Below, piece by piece: positions 1 to 8,486 of a stretch of 64,000 nucleotides of DNA. Where the stretch lies: positions 248,001 to 312,000 of the forward strand of contig NZ_BMMZ01000004.1 of NCBI RefSeq assembly GCF_014646195.1, read 5' to 3'. The notes under the pieces were generated by a model, which saw nothing but the letters and a program-made list of their open reading frames with translations, was not told the origin of the DNA and searched no databases. The translations under genes and the position numbers were made by a program. This DNA comes from Microlunatus endophyticus. GTDB lineage: Bacteria; Actinomycetota; Actinomycetes; Propionibacteriales; Propionibacteriaceae. Positions within the stretch are counted from its first letter, which is position 1; each line of letters begins with the position of its first letter.

Positions 1-876
1 CGGCGGCCGCTGGTGCCAGTTCCGGACCGGATCGACCTGCCCGAAGGGCTGAGCCAGGGCCGAGTGCCTGCCGGCGCGGCGGCGCACGACTGGCAGGGCG
101 GTGAGACGGTCGCCCGACACCGCGCCAACGAGTGGTTCGCCGACGGGCTGGCCGACTACCTGGACCATCACGATGACCTCGCCGCCGATGGCACGTCCCG
201 GCTGTCGCCCTACCTGCATTTCGGCAACCTGTCACCGGTCGAGCTGGCGAGCAAGGCCGACCAGCGGCCGAGCAGGGGATCGGAGGCGTACGTCCGGCAG
301 CTCGCGTGGCGCGACTTCCATCACCAGGTACTGGCGGCTCGTCCCGCTGCGGCGTGGCAGGACTACCGGTATCGCGACGATCAGTGGAGCGATCCGGGTC
401 GGTTGCTGGACGCCTGGCGGGCCGGGCAGACCGGGTTTCCGTTGGTCGACGCGGGGATGCGGGAGCTGATCGAGACCGGCTGGATGCACAACCGTTCGCG
501 GCTGGTGACCGGCAGCTTCCTCACCAAGACCCTCTATCTGGATTGGCGGCACGGTGCCCGGCATTTCCTGGATCACCTGGTGGACGGTGACCTGGCGAAC
601 AACAACCTGAACTGGCAGTGGGTCGCGGGGACGGGGACCGACACGCGGCCGAACCGGGTCCTCAACCCGCTCCGGCAGGCCGAACGCTACGACCCCGACG
701 CCCGCTACGTACGCCGATGGGTTCCGGAACTGGCCGACCTGCAGGATCCGCGGGATGTGCACGAGCCCTGGCGGCTGCCGGAGATCGAACGTAAGGCGCT
801 GGGCTATCCGGAACCGATCGCCGATCTGGCTGCCGGCCGCGCGCACTTCCTGGCGACCCGGGGAGGCGGACAGTGA
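1..876 (+). CDS. phr: Deoxyribodipyrimidine photolyase, C-terminal part
   Basis: The gene is cut by the left window edge; the frame is open from base 1 and ends in TGA. The visible ~290 residues are the FAD-binding helical domain of a cryptochrome/photolyase protein, which repairs UV-induced cyclobutane pyrimidine dimers with blue light. Recognisable pieces are SRLSPYLHFG, the Trp/Arg-rich QLAWRDFHHQ, the MRELIETGWMHNRSR segment and NNNLNWQWVAGTGTD near the FAD adenine. The N-terminal antenna domain lies outside the window. Its stop overlaps the idi start, so it appears to lead the carotenoid operon, which suggests shared light or photo-oxidative control (inference). Confidence 0.93.
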   Translation, partial: RRPLVPVPDRIDLPEGLSQGRVPAGAAAHDWQGGETVARHRANEWFADGLADYLDHHDDLAADGTSRLSPYLHFGNLSPVELASKADQRPSRGSEAYVRQLAWRDFHHQVLAARPAAAWQDYRYRDDQWSDPGRLLDAWRAGQTGFPLVDAGMRELIETGWMHNRSRLVTGSFLTKTLYLDWRHGARHFLDHLVDGDLANNNLNWQWVAGTGTDTRPNRVLNPLRQAERYDPDARYVRRWVPELADLQDPRDVHEPWRLPEIERKALGYPEPIADLAAGRAHFLATRGGGQ

Positions 877-1487
877 CGACCGAGCGGACCTCGATGGAAC
901 CCATGTTGATCGGACCGATGGCGGCGCAGGGCGACGACGTCGTGCTCGTCGACGATCAGGCACGACCGATCGGACGACGGAAGCGGCTGGCGGTGCACGG
1001 CGCGGACACCCCCCGACACCTGGCGTTCTCCAGCTGGATCAGCGATCCGTACGGTCGGGTGCTGCTCACCCGCCGCGCACTGGGCAAGCGCGCCTGGCCG
1101 GGCGTGTGGACGAACTCCTGCTGCGGACATCCACGTCCCGGCGAGCCGGTGGAGGACGCGGTGTTGCGGCGGGTCAACGAGGAGCTGGGCGTCCGGGTGC
1201 AGCGGCTCCGGTCCCTGTTGCCGGAGTTCAGCTACCGGGCGGTCGACCCGAGCGGGATCGTGGAGAACGAGTTCTGTCCGGTCTACGCGGCGACGCTGGC
1301 CGATCCCGAAACCCTCGCGCCGGATGCAGACGAGGTGATGGACTGGGTCTGGACCTCTCCCGACGAGATCCGGGCAGCAGTCCGGCAGGCTCCGTACGCC
1401 TTCAGTCCGTGGGCGGTGGGCCAGCTCGCCCAGCTCGGACCGGACGCGTTCGGCGCCGGACCTGACGGTGCGGTGGCCCGATGTTGA
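873..1487 (+). CDS. idi: Isopentenyl-diphosphate delta-isomerase, type I
   Basis: Interconverts IPP and DMAPP and so primes prenyl-chain synthesis. This is the Nudix-fold type I enzyme: the active-site Cys is in NSCCGHP (about residue 86), the Nudix-like helix follows (VLRRVNEELG), and the second catalytic Glu is in ENEFCPVY. At 204 residues the length is slightly long but normal. The GTG start overlaps the photolyase stop by four bases, implying translational coupling, and the 3' end overlaps the crtE start. Its place between photolyase and crtE fits precursor supply for carotenoids. Confidence 0.95.
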   Translation: MTTERTSMEPMLIGPMAAQGDDVVLVDDQARPIGRRKRLAVHGADTPRHLAFSSWISDPYGRVLLTRRALGKRAWPGVWTNSCCGHPRPGEPVEDAVLRRVNEELGVRVQRLRSLLPEFSYRAVDPSGIVENEFCPVYAATLADPETLAPDADEVMDWVWTSPDEIRAAVRQAPYAFSPWAVGQLAQLGPDAFGAGPDGAVARC

Positions 1488-2680
1488 TCGACGGCCGGCG
1501 GCGGCCTCAAGGCGCCACGCTGACGTCGGGGAGCTCGGTGCGATCGCTGTCCCAGGAGCCGGCTTTCGGTGATCATCTGGCACGAGTGGATGCGTTGCTG
1601 CGCCAGGTTCTCGCCGACGCGACCATCGGCTGGCAATCCGATGATCTTGGTGCTGATGATCAAGCCGTCGATGATCAAGCCATTGATGATCAGGCCATTG
1701 ATGATCATGGCCCGACTCTGGGCGACCTGCCGGAGCTGCTGGGACAGGTGCTCTTCTCCGGGGGTAAGCGGCTGCGGCCGATCGTCGGCCTGCTCGGTTT
1801 CCAGATCGCCGGCGGTAGGCCGGGCACAACGGCGGAGCAGGATCTGATCAGGGTCTGCGCGGCCCTGGAGTTGTTGCACAGTTTCGCCTTGGTGCAGGAC
1901 GATGTGATGGACTCCTCGGTCTCCCGGCGAGGACGTCCGACGGCTCATGTGCTGCTCGCCGCGCGGCATCGCGATCATGGTGCGATCGGTCGTCCGGACC
2001 AGTTCGGCGAGAGTCTGGCCGTGCTCCTGGGCGACCTGGCCCATGCGGAGGCCGATCACTTGATCAACAGCTGCGCGCCGGAGATCGCCCGGCGGTGGCA
2101 TCGGATGATCATCGAGCTGATCCGCGGCCAGGTGGGCGATCTGGTCGGCGCCGCCGTGGGGGAGAGACGTCCTCGCAGCGCCTTGGCGGTCGCGCAGCTG
2201 AAGTCCGGCGGTTACACGATCAAGCGGCCGTTGGAACTCGGCGCGGCCACGGCGGGCGCGGACCAGTCGACTCTGCGCAGGCTCGAGGTGTACGGCCACG
2301 AGGCGGGATCGGCGTTCGCCCTCCGGGACGACATCCTCGGAGTCTGGGGTGATCCGACAGTCACGGGGAAGCCGGCCGGTGACGATCTGATCGCCGGCAA
2401 GCCCACCGTGATCATCGCGCTGGCTCATCAGCGGCTGCCGCTCTCCGAGCGGCGGCTGCTGGACCGCGCGGGATCCGAGCTGACCAAGGACGATGTGGTC
2501 CGGCTGCAACAGGTGATCACCATCTGTGGAGTGCGGGCCGAGGTGGAGACGATGATCCAGCGGCACGTCGACTGCGCGACGTCCGCGGTCGCGCCGCTGG
2601 CCTCGGGCAACGGCCCCCGGGCCGGCGCGGCGAACGCGTTGATCAAGCTCGCCGGCCAGGTCGCTTGGCGGGACCGATGA
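1481..2680 (+). CDS. crtE: Geranylgeranyl diphosphate synthase (polyprenyl synthetase)
   Basis: Makes GGPP (C20) from DMAPP/FPP and IPP for phytoene synthesis. The polyprenyl synthetase hallmarks are GGKRLRP, the first Asp-rich motif QDDVMD and the second, DDILGVWGD. About 399 residues if the ATG overlapping idi is the start; a later start cannot be excluded. Odd feature: residues ~54-76 hold a tandem repeat of the pentad DDQAI/DDQAV, encoded by a 15-base repeat just before the conserved core. It is rich in DDxxD-like acid pairs but is not where the family keeps its catalytic Asp motifs. Chain-length specificity (GGPP rather than FPP) is inferred from the crt context. Confidence 0.9.
   Translation: MLIDGRRRPQGATLTSGSSVRSLSQEPAFGDHLARVDALLRQVLADATIGWQSDDLGADDQAVDDQAIDDQAIDDHGPTLGDLPELLGQVLFSGGKRLRPIVGLLGFQIAGGRPGTTAEQDLIRVCAALELLHSFALVQDDVMDSSVSRRGRPTAHVLLAARHRDHGAIGRPDQFGESLAVLLGDLAHAEADHLINSCAPEIARRWHRMIIELIRGQVGDLVGAAVGERRPRSALAVAQLKSGGYTIKRPLELGAATAGADQSTLRRLEVYGHEAGSAFALRDDILGVWGDPTVTGKPAGDDLIAGKPTVIIALAHQRLPLSERRLLDRAGSELTKDDVVRLQQVITICGVRAEVETMIQRHVDCATSAVAPLASGNGPRAGAANALIKLAGQVAWRDR
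1640..1705 (+). repeat. 15-base tandem repeat inside crtE
   Basis: Four to five copies of a 15-base unit starting gatgatcaagcc, reading DDQAI in frame. The first copy (DDLGA) is the most diverged and the last is partial. Because the unit is a multiple of three, copy-number change would not shift the frame. Confidence 0.9.
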
Positions 2681-4194
2681 GCAAGATCGTGATCGTCGGC
2701 GCCGGGCTGGCCGGGCTGTCTGCCGGCTGCCGGCTCCTCGGTCAGGGTCATGAGGTGACCGTGCTGGAGCAGTCGTCCCAGGTCGGCGGAGTGGCCGGCC
2801 GGCTGCAGCAGGACGGTTTCAGTTTCGATACCGGCCCGACGGTGCTGACCATGCCCAGCCTGATCGACGACACACTGCGATGTGTGGGCAGCCGGCTCGC
2901 CGATCGGCTGCCGTTACGACGCCTGGAGCCAGCCTATCGGGGCCGATTCGCTGACGGGTCGACCATCGACGTCCATACCGACCCGGCTGAGATGCTTGCC
3001 GAGATCGAGCGCAGCTGCGGGCCGCAGGAGGTCCGGCGATTCCAGCGGTTCGTCAGCTGGGTCACCCGACTCTACGAGCTCGAGTTCAGCACGTTCATCG
3101 ATGTCAACTACCGGACACCGCTGGACCTGCTCCGGTCACCGGCGACTCTGGCCCGGCTGTTCGCGGCCGGCGGCTTCGGACGCCTCGGCCCGGCGATCGG
3201 CCGGCGGATCGCCGACCCGAGACTGCAACGGCTGATGAGCTTCCAGGCGTTGTACGTCGGCCTGTCGCCGTCCGAGGCGCTGGCGATCTACGCGGTGATC
3301 AGCTACCTGGACTCGATCTCCGGCGTCTGGTTCCCCGACGGCGGCATGCACGCCGTTCCGCGGGCACTTGCCGACGCCTTCGTCGACGCCGGCGGCGTGC
3401 TCGCCACCGGGCAGCCGGTCACCGGCTTGATCACCGACTCGCGCGGCCGGGTGGCGGGCGTTCGCACCGGTGACGACCGGCTGATGGCCGACGCCGTGGT
3501 CTGCACCGGTGACCTGTCGACGACCTACCGGAAGCTGCTGCCCATGCTCCGGCCGCCGCGCCGCCTCGGCTCCGGCCGCTACGCACCGTCGGCGGTTGTC
3601 TGGCATCTGGGCGTCCGCGGTCTTCCCGACGAGCGGGTGCGGCATCACAACATCCACTTCGGACGATCCTGGGAGGAGTCGTTCACGGCGATGCTGCAGC
3701 ACGGCCGGCTGATGCCTGACCCGTCCCGTCTGGTCACCGTTCCCAGCCTCGACGACGCCGGCAGCGCGCCGGACGGCTGCAGCACGCTGTATGTCCTGGA
3801 GCCGGTTCCCAACACCGCGGCCGATATCGACTGGCAGGATCAGAGCGACTTCTTCCGGGACCGGCTCGGCGCATTCCTGAACTCCGCCGGCTATCCGTCC
3901 GAGGTGATCACCGAGAAGTTGATCACTCCACAGGACTGGGCCAATCAAGGGCATTCGCACGGCACACCGTTCGCGCTGGCGCACACCTTCGGACAGACCG
4001 GTCCCTTCCGGCCGGCGAACCATGATCATCGGGTCCCCGGGCTGTTCTTCGCCGGCTCCGGGACGGTGCCCGGGGTCGGGGTGCCGATGGTGATCATCTC
4101 CGGCCGGCTGGCGGCCCAGCGGGTCGGCGACTATCTGACCGGGCGGACGGCGCCGGTTCGCCGCCGGGAACCCCACGTCTCGGTGACCGGATGA
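2677..4194 (+). CDS. crtI: Phytoene desaturase
   Basis: FAD-dependent desaturase that converts 15-cis-phytoene to lycopene. The N-terminal dinucleotide motif is IVIVGAGLAGLSAG; it is followed by the amine-oxidase-like DTGPTVLTMP. The C-terminal FAD motif PGLFFAGSGTVPGVGVPMV is typical of CrtI. About 505 residues, normal for the family. I chose the ATG overlapping the crtE TGA rather than the TTG four codons upstream. Four-base overlaps at both ends indicate one transcript with coupled translation. Number of desaturation steps is not visible in sequence, but a lycopene cyclase nearby implies lycopene. Confidence 0.95.
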   Translation: MSKIVIVGAGLAGLSAGCRLLGQGHEVTVLEQSSQVGGVAGRLQQDGFSFDTGPTVLTMPSLIDDTLRCVGSRLADRLPLRRLEPAYRGRFADGSTIDVHTDPAEMLAEIERSCGPQEVRRFQRFVSWVTRLYELEFSTFIDVNYRTPLDLLRSPATLARLFAAGGFGRLGPAIGRRIADPRLQRLMSFQALYVGLSPSEALAIYAVISYLDSISGVWFPDGGMHAVPRALADAFVDAGGVLATGQPVTGLITDSRGRVAGVRTGDDRLMADAVVCTGDLSTTYRKLLPMLRPPRRLGSGRYAPSAVVWHLGVRGLPDERVRHHNIHFGRSWEESFTAMLQHGRLMPDPSRLVTVPSLDDAGSAPDGCSTLYVLEPVPNTAADIDWQDQSDFFRDRLGAFLNSAGYPSEVITEKLITPQDWANQGHSHGTPFALAHTFGQTGPFRPANHDHRVPGLFFAGSGTVPGVGVPMVIISGRLAAQRVGDYLTGRTAPVRRREPHVSVTG

Positions 4195-5069
4195 GCGATC
4201 TACTCCGAGCCGGCTACCGGGAATGTGCCCGGCTCACCCGACGGCACGGCACCACCTACTACTGGGGCGCGGCGATCCTGCCGCGCACGCAGCGTCGCCA
4301 GGTGTACACCGTCTACGCGCTGTGCCGGCTCGCCGACGACATCATCGACGTCGCGGATCTGGATGCGGTCGGCCGAGGCCGCGAGCTGGACCGGTTCCAG
4401 GACCGCTTCAATGCCGCCCTGAACGGTCCCTGCGACGATCCCGTGCTCGCCGCGGTTGCCGACACGGTGATCCGTCGCAGCATCGATCGGGAGTGCTTCG
4501 ACCGATTCTTCGGCGCCATGCGGATGGACCTCACTCGGTCGAGCTACCGGACCTGGGACGATCTGTGCGGCTACATGGAAGGGTCGGCCGCGGTGATCGG
4601 CGAGATGATGCTGCCGATCCTGGAGCCGACGTCCCGCCGGGCACGGGAGCCGGCCCGGGCGCTCGGGCTCGCATTCCAGCTGACCAACTTCCTGCGGGAC
4701 GTCGGCGAGGATCTCGACCGCGGCCGGATCTATCTGCCCCAAGAGGATCTGGAACGCTTCGATGCCGATCCCGCCGAACGCCGGGTGACCCCCGGATGGC
4801 GTCGGCTGATGGCGTACGAGGTGGACCGCAATCGGGAGCTGTACGCCCGGGCGAGGCAAGGGATCGCCATGCTGCCGCCGGCATCGGCTCGCTGCGTCGC
4901 CACTGCCCAGGTGCTGTATGCCCGGATCCTCGAGCGCATCGAGGCCCGTGGGTACGACGTGTTCTCCGGACGTGCTGTCGTGCCGACCGCTGCCAAGGCG
5001 GCAACCGCCGGTCGCATCCTGCTGATCGGACCGCCGCGCATCGCCGTCGAGCCCAGGGAGGCCGCATGA
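4191..5069 (+). CDS. crtB: Phytoene synthase
   Basis: Head-to-head condensation of two GGPP to phytoene, the committed carotenoid step. Squalene/phytoene synthase motifs are all present: YALCRLADDIID (first Asp-rich), YMEGSAAVIG, and LTNFLRDVGEDLDRGRIYLP (second Asp-rich). 292 residues, typical of bacterial CrtB. The ATG overlaps the crtI stop, and the stop overlaps the ATG of the Rieske gene. Confidence 0.96.
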   Translation: MSDLLRAGYRECARLTRRHGTTYYWGAAILPRTQRRQVYTVYALCRLADDIIDVADLDAVGRGRELDRFQDRFNAALNGPCDDPVLAAVADTVIRRSIDRECFDRFFGAMRMDLTRSSYRTWDDLCGYMEGSAAVIGEMMLPILEPTSRRAREPARALGLAFQLTNFLRDVGEDLDRGRIYLPQEDLERFDADPAERRVTPGWRRLMAYEVDRNRELYARARQGIAMLPPASARCVATAQVLYARILERIEARGYDVFSGRAVVPTAAKAATAGRILLIGPPRIAVEPREAA

Positions 5070-6127
5070 CCATCCGCCCGTCCGAACAGACCCGTACGGA
5101 CCTGATCCGCCGGACGGTCCGGTCCCGGGTGCCGATCCGGCTGCGACCCCAACCGGGATACGACGACCTGCGGCCGACCTGGCGGGAGGCCAAACCCGCC
5201 AGGATCCGCGAGTCCCTGCGGCTGTCGCAGGAACGGTCCGCGGGTGGCTGGTATGTGGTCGGCCGGAGCGAGGATCTCGGACATTCGGCCAGCATCGCCC
5301 GGGTGATCGCAGGCCGGGAGATCACCTTGTGGCGCTCGGCAGACGGCGGGTTGCGCGCCGGACCGGGCGGTTGCCCGCATCTGGGTGCGCTGCTGGACGG
5401 CTGCCCTGTGCTGGAAGGGAATCTGGTCTGCCGGTGGCACGGCCTGATGCTCGGCGACGCCGGCTACGGCAACTGGAAGCCGTACGCCGCTCAGGACGAC
5501 GGTGCTCTGCTGTGGGCCCGCGTCCCACCGGTGGCCGGCGATGGCGAAGATCTCGGCACGGACCCGGACGGCGATCGGCCGACCGCCGCTCCGGTCGTCG
5601 GTGACCGGCCGCCGCTGGCCCAGTCGGTGAGCGCGGTGATCACCCGCCGCGGCCGCTGCGAGCCGGTCGACATCATGGCCAACCGGCTCGATCCGTGGCA
5701 CGGCGCCTGGTTCCACCCGTATTCGTTCAGCCACCTGCGGGTCGACGATGACGCCAGCACGCCGGAGCGGCTCGCAGTGGACGTCACCTTCCGCCTCGGG
5801 CACCGGTTGGGGGTGCCGGTCCGGGCGGAGTTCGTCTGCCCGGACCGCCGGACGATCGTGATGCGGATCATCGACGGCGAGGGCGTCGGCAGCGTCGTCG
5901 AAACGCACGCCACACCGATCACCGGACCCGGCGATCCGCAACCCGAGACCGTGATGACCGAGCTCACCGTCGCCTATTCCGACCGGCCCGGGTTCGTCAC
6001 CGCTCGCAGGCTGGCCGGGCTGCTGCGACCCGCCATGCGGCACGTCGCGCGGCGGCTCTGGGTGGACGATCTCGTCTACGCGGAACGCCGCTACGCATTG
6101 CGGTGCCGAGGCGAATTCCCCGGCTGA
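5066..6127 (+). CDS. Rieske non-heme iron oxygenase in the carotenoid operon (DUF5914-like)
   Basis: About 353 residues. The Rieske [2Fe-2S] ligands are clear: C103-x-H105 and C122-x2-H125. A second site, D209-x2-H212-x4-H217 (NRLDPWHGAWFH), matches the mononuclear iron motif of ring-hydroxylating Rieske oxygenases, so both redox centres look intact. Related proteins, often labelled DUF5914, are known to me next to carotenoid genes in Actinobacteria without a firm assignment. Coupling to crtB by a four-base overlap argues for a substrate in this pathway, for example a ring hydroxylation or ketolation (inference). The 3' end overlaps convergent crtU by 37 bases. No dedicated reductase or ferredoxin gene is adjacent. 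Confidence 0.85.
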   Translation: MTIRPSEQTRTDLIRRTVRSRVPIRLRPQPGYDDLRPTWREAKPARIRESLRLSQERSAGGWYVVGRSEDLGHSASIARVIAGREITLWRSADGGLRAGPGGCPHLGALLDGCPVLEGNLVCRWHGLMLGDAGYGNWKPYAAQDDGALLWARVPPVAGDGEDLGTDPDGDRPTAAPVVGDRPPLAQSVSAVITRRGRCEPVDIMANRLDPWHGAWFHPYSFSHLRVDDDASTPERLAVDVTFRLGHRLGVPVRAEFVCPDRRTIVMRIIDGEGVGSVVETHATPITGPGDPQPETVMTELTVAYSDRPGFVTARRLAGLLRPAMRHVARRLWVDDLVYAERRYALRCRGEFPG

Positions 6128-7791
6128 AGCGGCTGGCGCCCGAGCAGCCGGCGCACGAGGAGATGGCGCAGGGCGCCGGGCCAGCGCTGCCGTGACTGCC
6201 GGGGCACGGTCCACAGATCGTGCCCGCGGACGCCCCAGCCGGCGAGCAGCTGATTGGCGGCCTGGAAGCCCGTCGTCGCCGCCCGCTCCATCAAGGCGAC
6301 GGGCAGCTCGCAACGGATCGCGTCGCCGGCCAGCACCACCCGTGGATCCGGCGTGCCGACCGTCGGCCGGTCCGCCCACGGACCCGGACCGACCAGGACG
6401 CAGTCCTGATCGGTCCGCCACTCCTCGGCCAGCACCCGGGCCTCGGCCGTCTCGGGATACACCGCGGCCAGCTCCGTACGGAGCCGGGACTTGAGCTGGC
6501 CGGCAGCGGCCCGATGGCCGGGATCGGAACCGGACCAGCCGGATCCCCCGAGGGCGTACGCATGCAGTTCGACGACCGAACCGCCGCGCTCGGCCGCCCA
6601 GCGCGCCGAGCCGGCCTCGTAACGGTCGAGGACGCTGATGTTGTCCAGCGGGCCGTAGCCGCTGGTCGCCAGGAACGCCGGCCGCCCGGGTGCCACCGGA
6701 CGGTCGAGCCAGAGCCGCCAGACGGCGAACGGAGGTGCCGTCCGGACCGCACCCAGCTGCCGGAGCCAGTCTGGATCGGCACCGGTGATTCCGCCGGTGA
6801 TCCCGCCGGTGACTCCTGCAGTGACGCCGCGGGCCAGGCCGGCCAGGCCGCCGGGGTCGACGGCGATCACGACGGCATCGCAGGTCAGCTCTGCTCCGTC
6901 ACCGACCGTCGATCCCGCGGGACGGTGGCGGACCCGTACGGTCTGCTCGGCGAGGTCGATGCTGTGCACGTCGGTTTCGAGCAGCAGGTCTGCGCCCTGA
7001 TCGGCCAGTCGCCGGCTCAGCGGTCCCCACAGCGCGCTGTCGTAGTCGTCGTCGGGGACGTCGAACAACAGGCCTTCCGACGATCCGACGAAGTAGCTGT
7101 GGAACATCGCGAGCAGTTCGCCGGCCGCGAAGTCAGCGGGGTCGGCGAAGAAGCTGCGGGCGAACACCTCCAGAGCCAGGTGCCTGGCCTGCGCGGGAAA
7201 CCGCAGCCGGTCCAGGAACTCGGCTGCGCTGACTCGGTCCCAGGCGCTGAAGGTGTCCGGGAAGTCGACGTCCAACAGACCGAGGGCGTGGCCGACGTCG
7301 ACCCGGGCCAGGTCCCGGGCACGAATGCTGGAGCTGGTGAGGACGAAGCCGGCGATGCTCAACGGCGGCGTCCGGGGAATCCGGGCGAACGAGTCCGTCG
7401 GGCCGCCGGCCAGCCTGATCGGGTAGTCGCCCACCGGTCGTAGCCGATCAAGCCCGGGATCGGCGCGCCGGAGCAGTCCGCGGAGGTTGTAGTACTGCCG
7501 GAAGAAGGCGTGGAACCCGCGGCTCATCGTCACGCTGTCAGCTGCGTGACGGACCGGCCAGGCCCCGGCCCGACCGCCGAAATACGGCTGCCGCTCGAGC
7601 ACCGTGACAGCTACGCCGCGTTCCAGCAGCGCCGTCGCGGCGGCGAGCCCGGCGATTCCGCCGCCGATCACGGCAACGGACCGGCCGTGGTCGGCGACCG
7701 GCCGGCCCGCGATCGCGGGAAGCAGCTCGGCCCTGCGATCCCTGCCAGGCCTCCAAGCCCGGTCCGTTCCGCGGCTCGTCGGTCGGCTCAT
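6091..7791 (-). CDS. crtU: Carotene desaturase/methyl-shift enzyme, CrtU-like (isorenieratene synthase)
   Basis: FAD-dependent oxidoreductase of the CrtI/CrtU superfamily. It has the dinucleotide motif VAVIGGGIAGLAAA, then FGGRAGAW, the CrtU-like SRGFHAFFRQYYNLR and a C-terminal VVLAGDAIRCELPVALMERA. CrtU turns beta-ionone rings into aromatic phi rings, making isorenieratene from beta-carotene. The assignment rests on these motifs and on the coupled lycopene cyclase genes upstream. 566 residues is somewhat longer than usual, partly through an N-terminal extension and an internal Gly/Thr/Val tandem repeat at 6782-6829. Its ATG overlaps the crtYd TGA. Confidence 0.82.
   Translation of the reverse strand: MSRPTSRGTDRAWRPGRDRRAELLPAIAGRPVADHGRSVAVIGGGIAGLAAATALLERGVAVTVLERQPYFGGRAGAWPVRHAADSVTMSRGFHAFFRQYYNLRGLLRRADPGLDRLRPVGDYPIRLAGGPTDSFARIPRTPPLSIAGFVLTSSSIRARDLARVDVGHALGLLDVDFPDTFSAWDRVSAAEFLDRLRFPAQARHLALEVFARSFFADPADFAAGELLAMFHSYFVGSSEGLLFDVPDDDYDSALWGPLSRRLADQGADLLLETDVHSIDLAEQTVRVRHRPAGSTVGDGAELTCDAVVIAVDPGGLAGLARGVTAGVTGGITGGITGADPDWLRQLGAVRTAPPFAVWRLWLDRPVAPGRPAFLATSGYGPLDNISVLDRYEAGSARWAAERGGSVVELHAYALGGSGWSGSDPGHRAAAGQLKSRLRTELAAVYPETAEARVLAEEWRTDQDCVLVGPGPWADRPTVGTPDPRVVLAGDAIRCELPVALMERAATTGFQAANQLLAGWGVRGHDLWTVPRQSRQRWPGALRHLLVRRLLGRQPLQPGNSPRHRNA
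6782..6829 (-). repeat. 12-base tandem repeat inside crtU
   Basis: Four copies of a 12-base unit (ccggtgatcccg on the plus strand), the outer ones diverged. It encodes a GITG/GVTG run in a loop of the FAD enzyme. Confidence 0.85.
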
Positions 7792-8108
7792 CGGTCGGCA
7801 ACGTTCTCAGAGCGGCGGCTGAGCGACTGCCAGATCATGATCGTCGACGTGACCAACGCGAAGCCGAAACCGAAATCCTCGATCGGGATGTCCCAGGGAA
7901 ACCTGAGGCCGAGGATCTCCGACCGCCGGTAGATGACGATGGGATCGGACAGTTTGGTCAGCCAGCCGTCGACGGGGACCTGGAACGCCCACACGATGAT
8001 CATGGTCAGCCAGTAGCGTACGGAGCCGAAGATCCCCGTCCGCAGCAGCAGCTCGACGAGCACCACGGCCAGCACGCTGATCACCGTCAGCAGCGTGTAT
8101 TCAGGCAT
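7788..8108 (-). CDS. crtYd: Lycopene beta-cyclase subunit, CrtYd
   Basis: Small integral membrane protein of 106 residues with three predicted helices; one half of the heterodimeric actinobacterial lycopene cyclase. The conserved PWDIPIEDFGFGF segment is the family signature and carries the acidic residue thought to protonate lycopene. The ATG was chosen because it gives a methionine followed directly by a hydrophobic helix, and it overlaps the crtYc stop by eight bases. With CrtYc it should make beta-carotene; a C50 cyclase activity is the alternative, but no lycopene elongase is present here. Confidence 0.9.
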   Translation of the reverse strand: MPEYTLLTVISVLAVVLVELLLRTGIFGSVRYWLTMIIVWAFQVPVDGWLTKLSDPIVIYRRSEILGLRFPWDIPIEDFGFGFALVTSTIMIWQSLSRRSENVADR

Positions 8109-8469
8109 CCGGCACCGACGTCCCACCGCGTCTGCTCGGTGTTCGCCGGGGCAGCAGGCGCCCGAGCACCGAGTAGGCGAGCAGCCCGCACAGCGGGATG
8201 ACGACGAAGAAGGCCAGCTCTTCGATCGGCAGCACACCGAAGATCCGCAGGCCGGTGATGTACGCCGGGTTGTAACTCCAATGATCACCGACCACACCGA
8301 CGACATCCCAGGCAGAGAAGATCACCACGACCGGCAGCAGGGTGATCAACAGACGCCCGGGACGCCGGTAGACGCGAGCGCCGAGGAAGATCTCCAGGGG
8401 AAGGGTGACGAGCACGCAGAGTGCCAGCAGTGACAGGTACTGCAGATGTCCGGCGACGATGATCAGCAC
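8101..8469 (-). CDS. crtYc: Lycopene beta-cyclase subunit, CrtYc
   Basis: 122-residue membrane protein with about three helices. It contains the diagnostic PIEELAFFVVIPL motif and the DVVGVVGDHWSYNP region of CrtYc proteins. It partners CrtYd to cyclise lycopene at the membrane. The GTG start lies 17 bases after the upstream gene stop, and the reading frame could extend further only through non-start codons. The split c/d arrangement is known from Brevibacterium and mycobacterial carotenoid clusters that also carry crtU. Confidence 0.9.
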   Translation of the reverse strand: MLIIVAGHLQYLSLLALCVLVTLPLEIFLGARVYRRPGRLLITLLPVVVIFSAWDVVGVVGDHWSYNPAYITGLRIFGVLPIEELAFFVVIPLCGLLAYSVLGRLLPRRTPSRRGGTSVPDA

Positions 8470-8486
8470 AACTGCCGGTGTCGCGG

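Noticed and set aside
4223..5065. N-terminal extension of the Rieske protein through the crtB region
   Set aside because: The reading frame is open but overlaps crtB in another frame and is Arg/Pro-rich; the ATG overlapping the crtB stop gives the proper protein.
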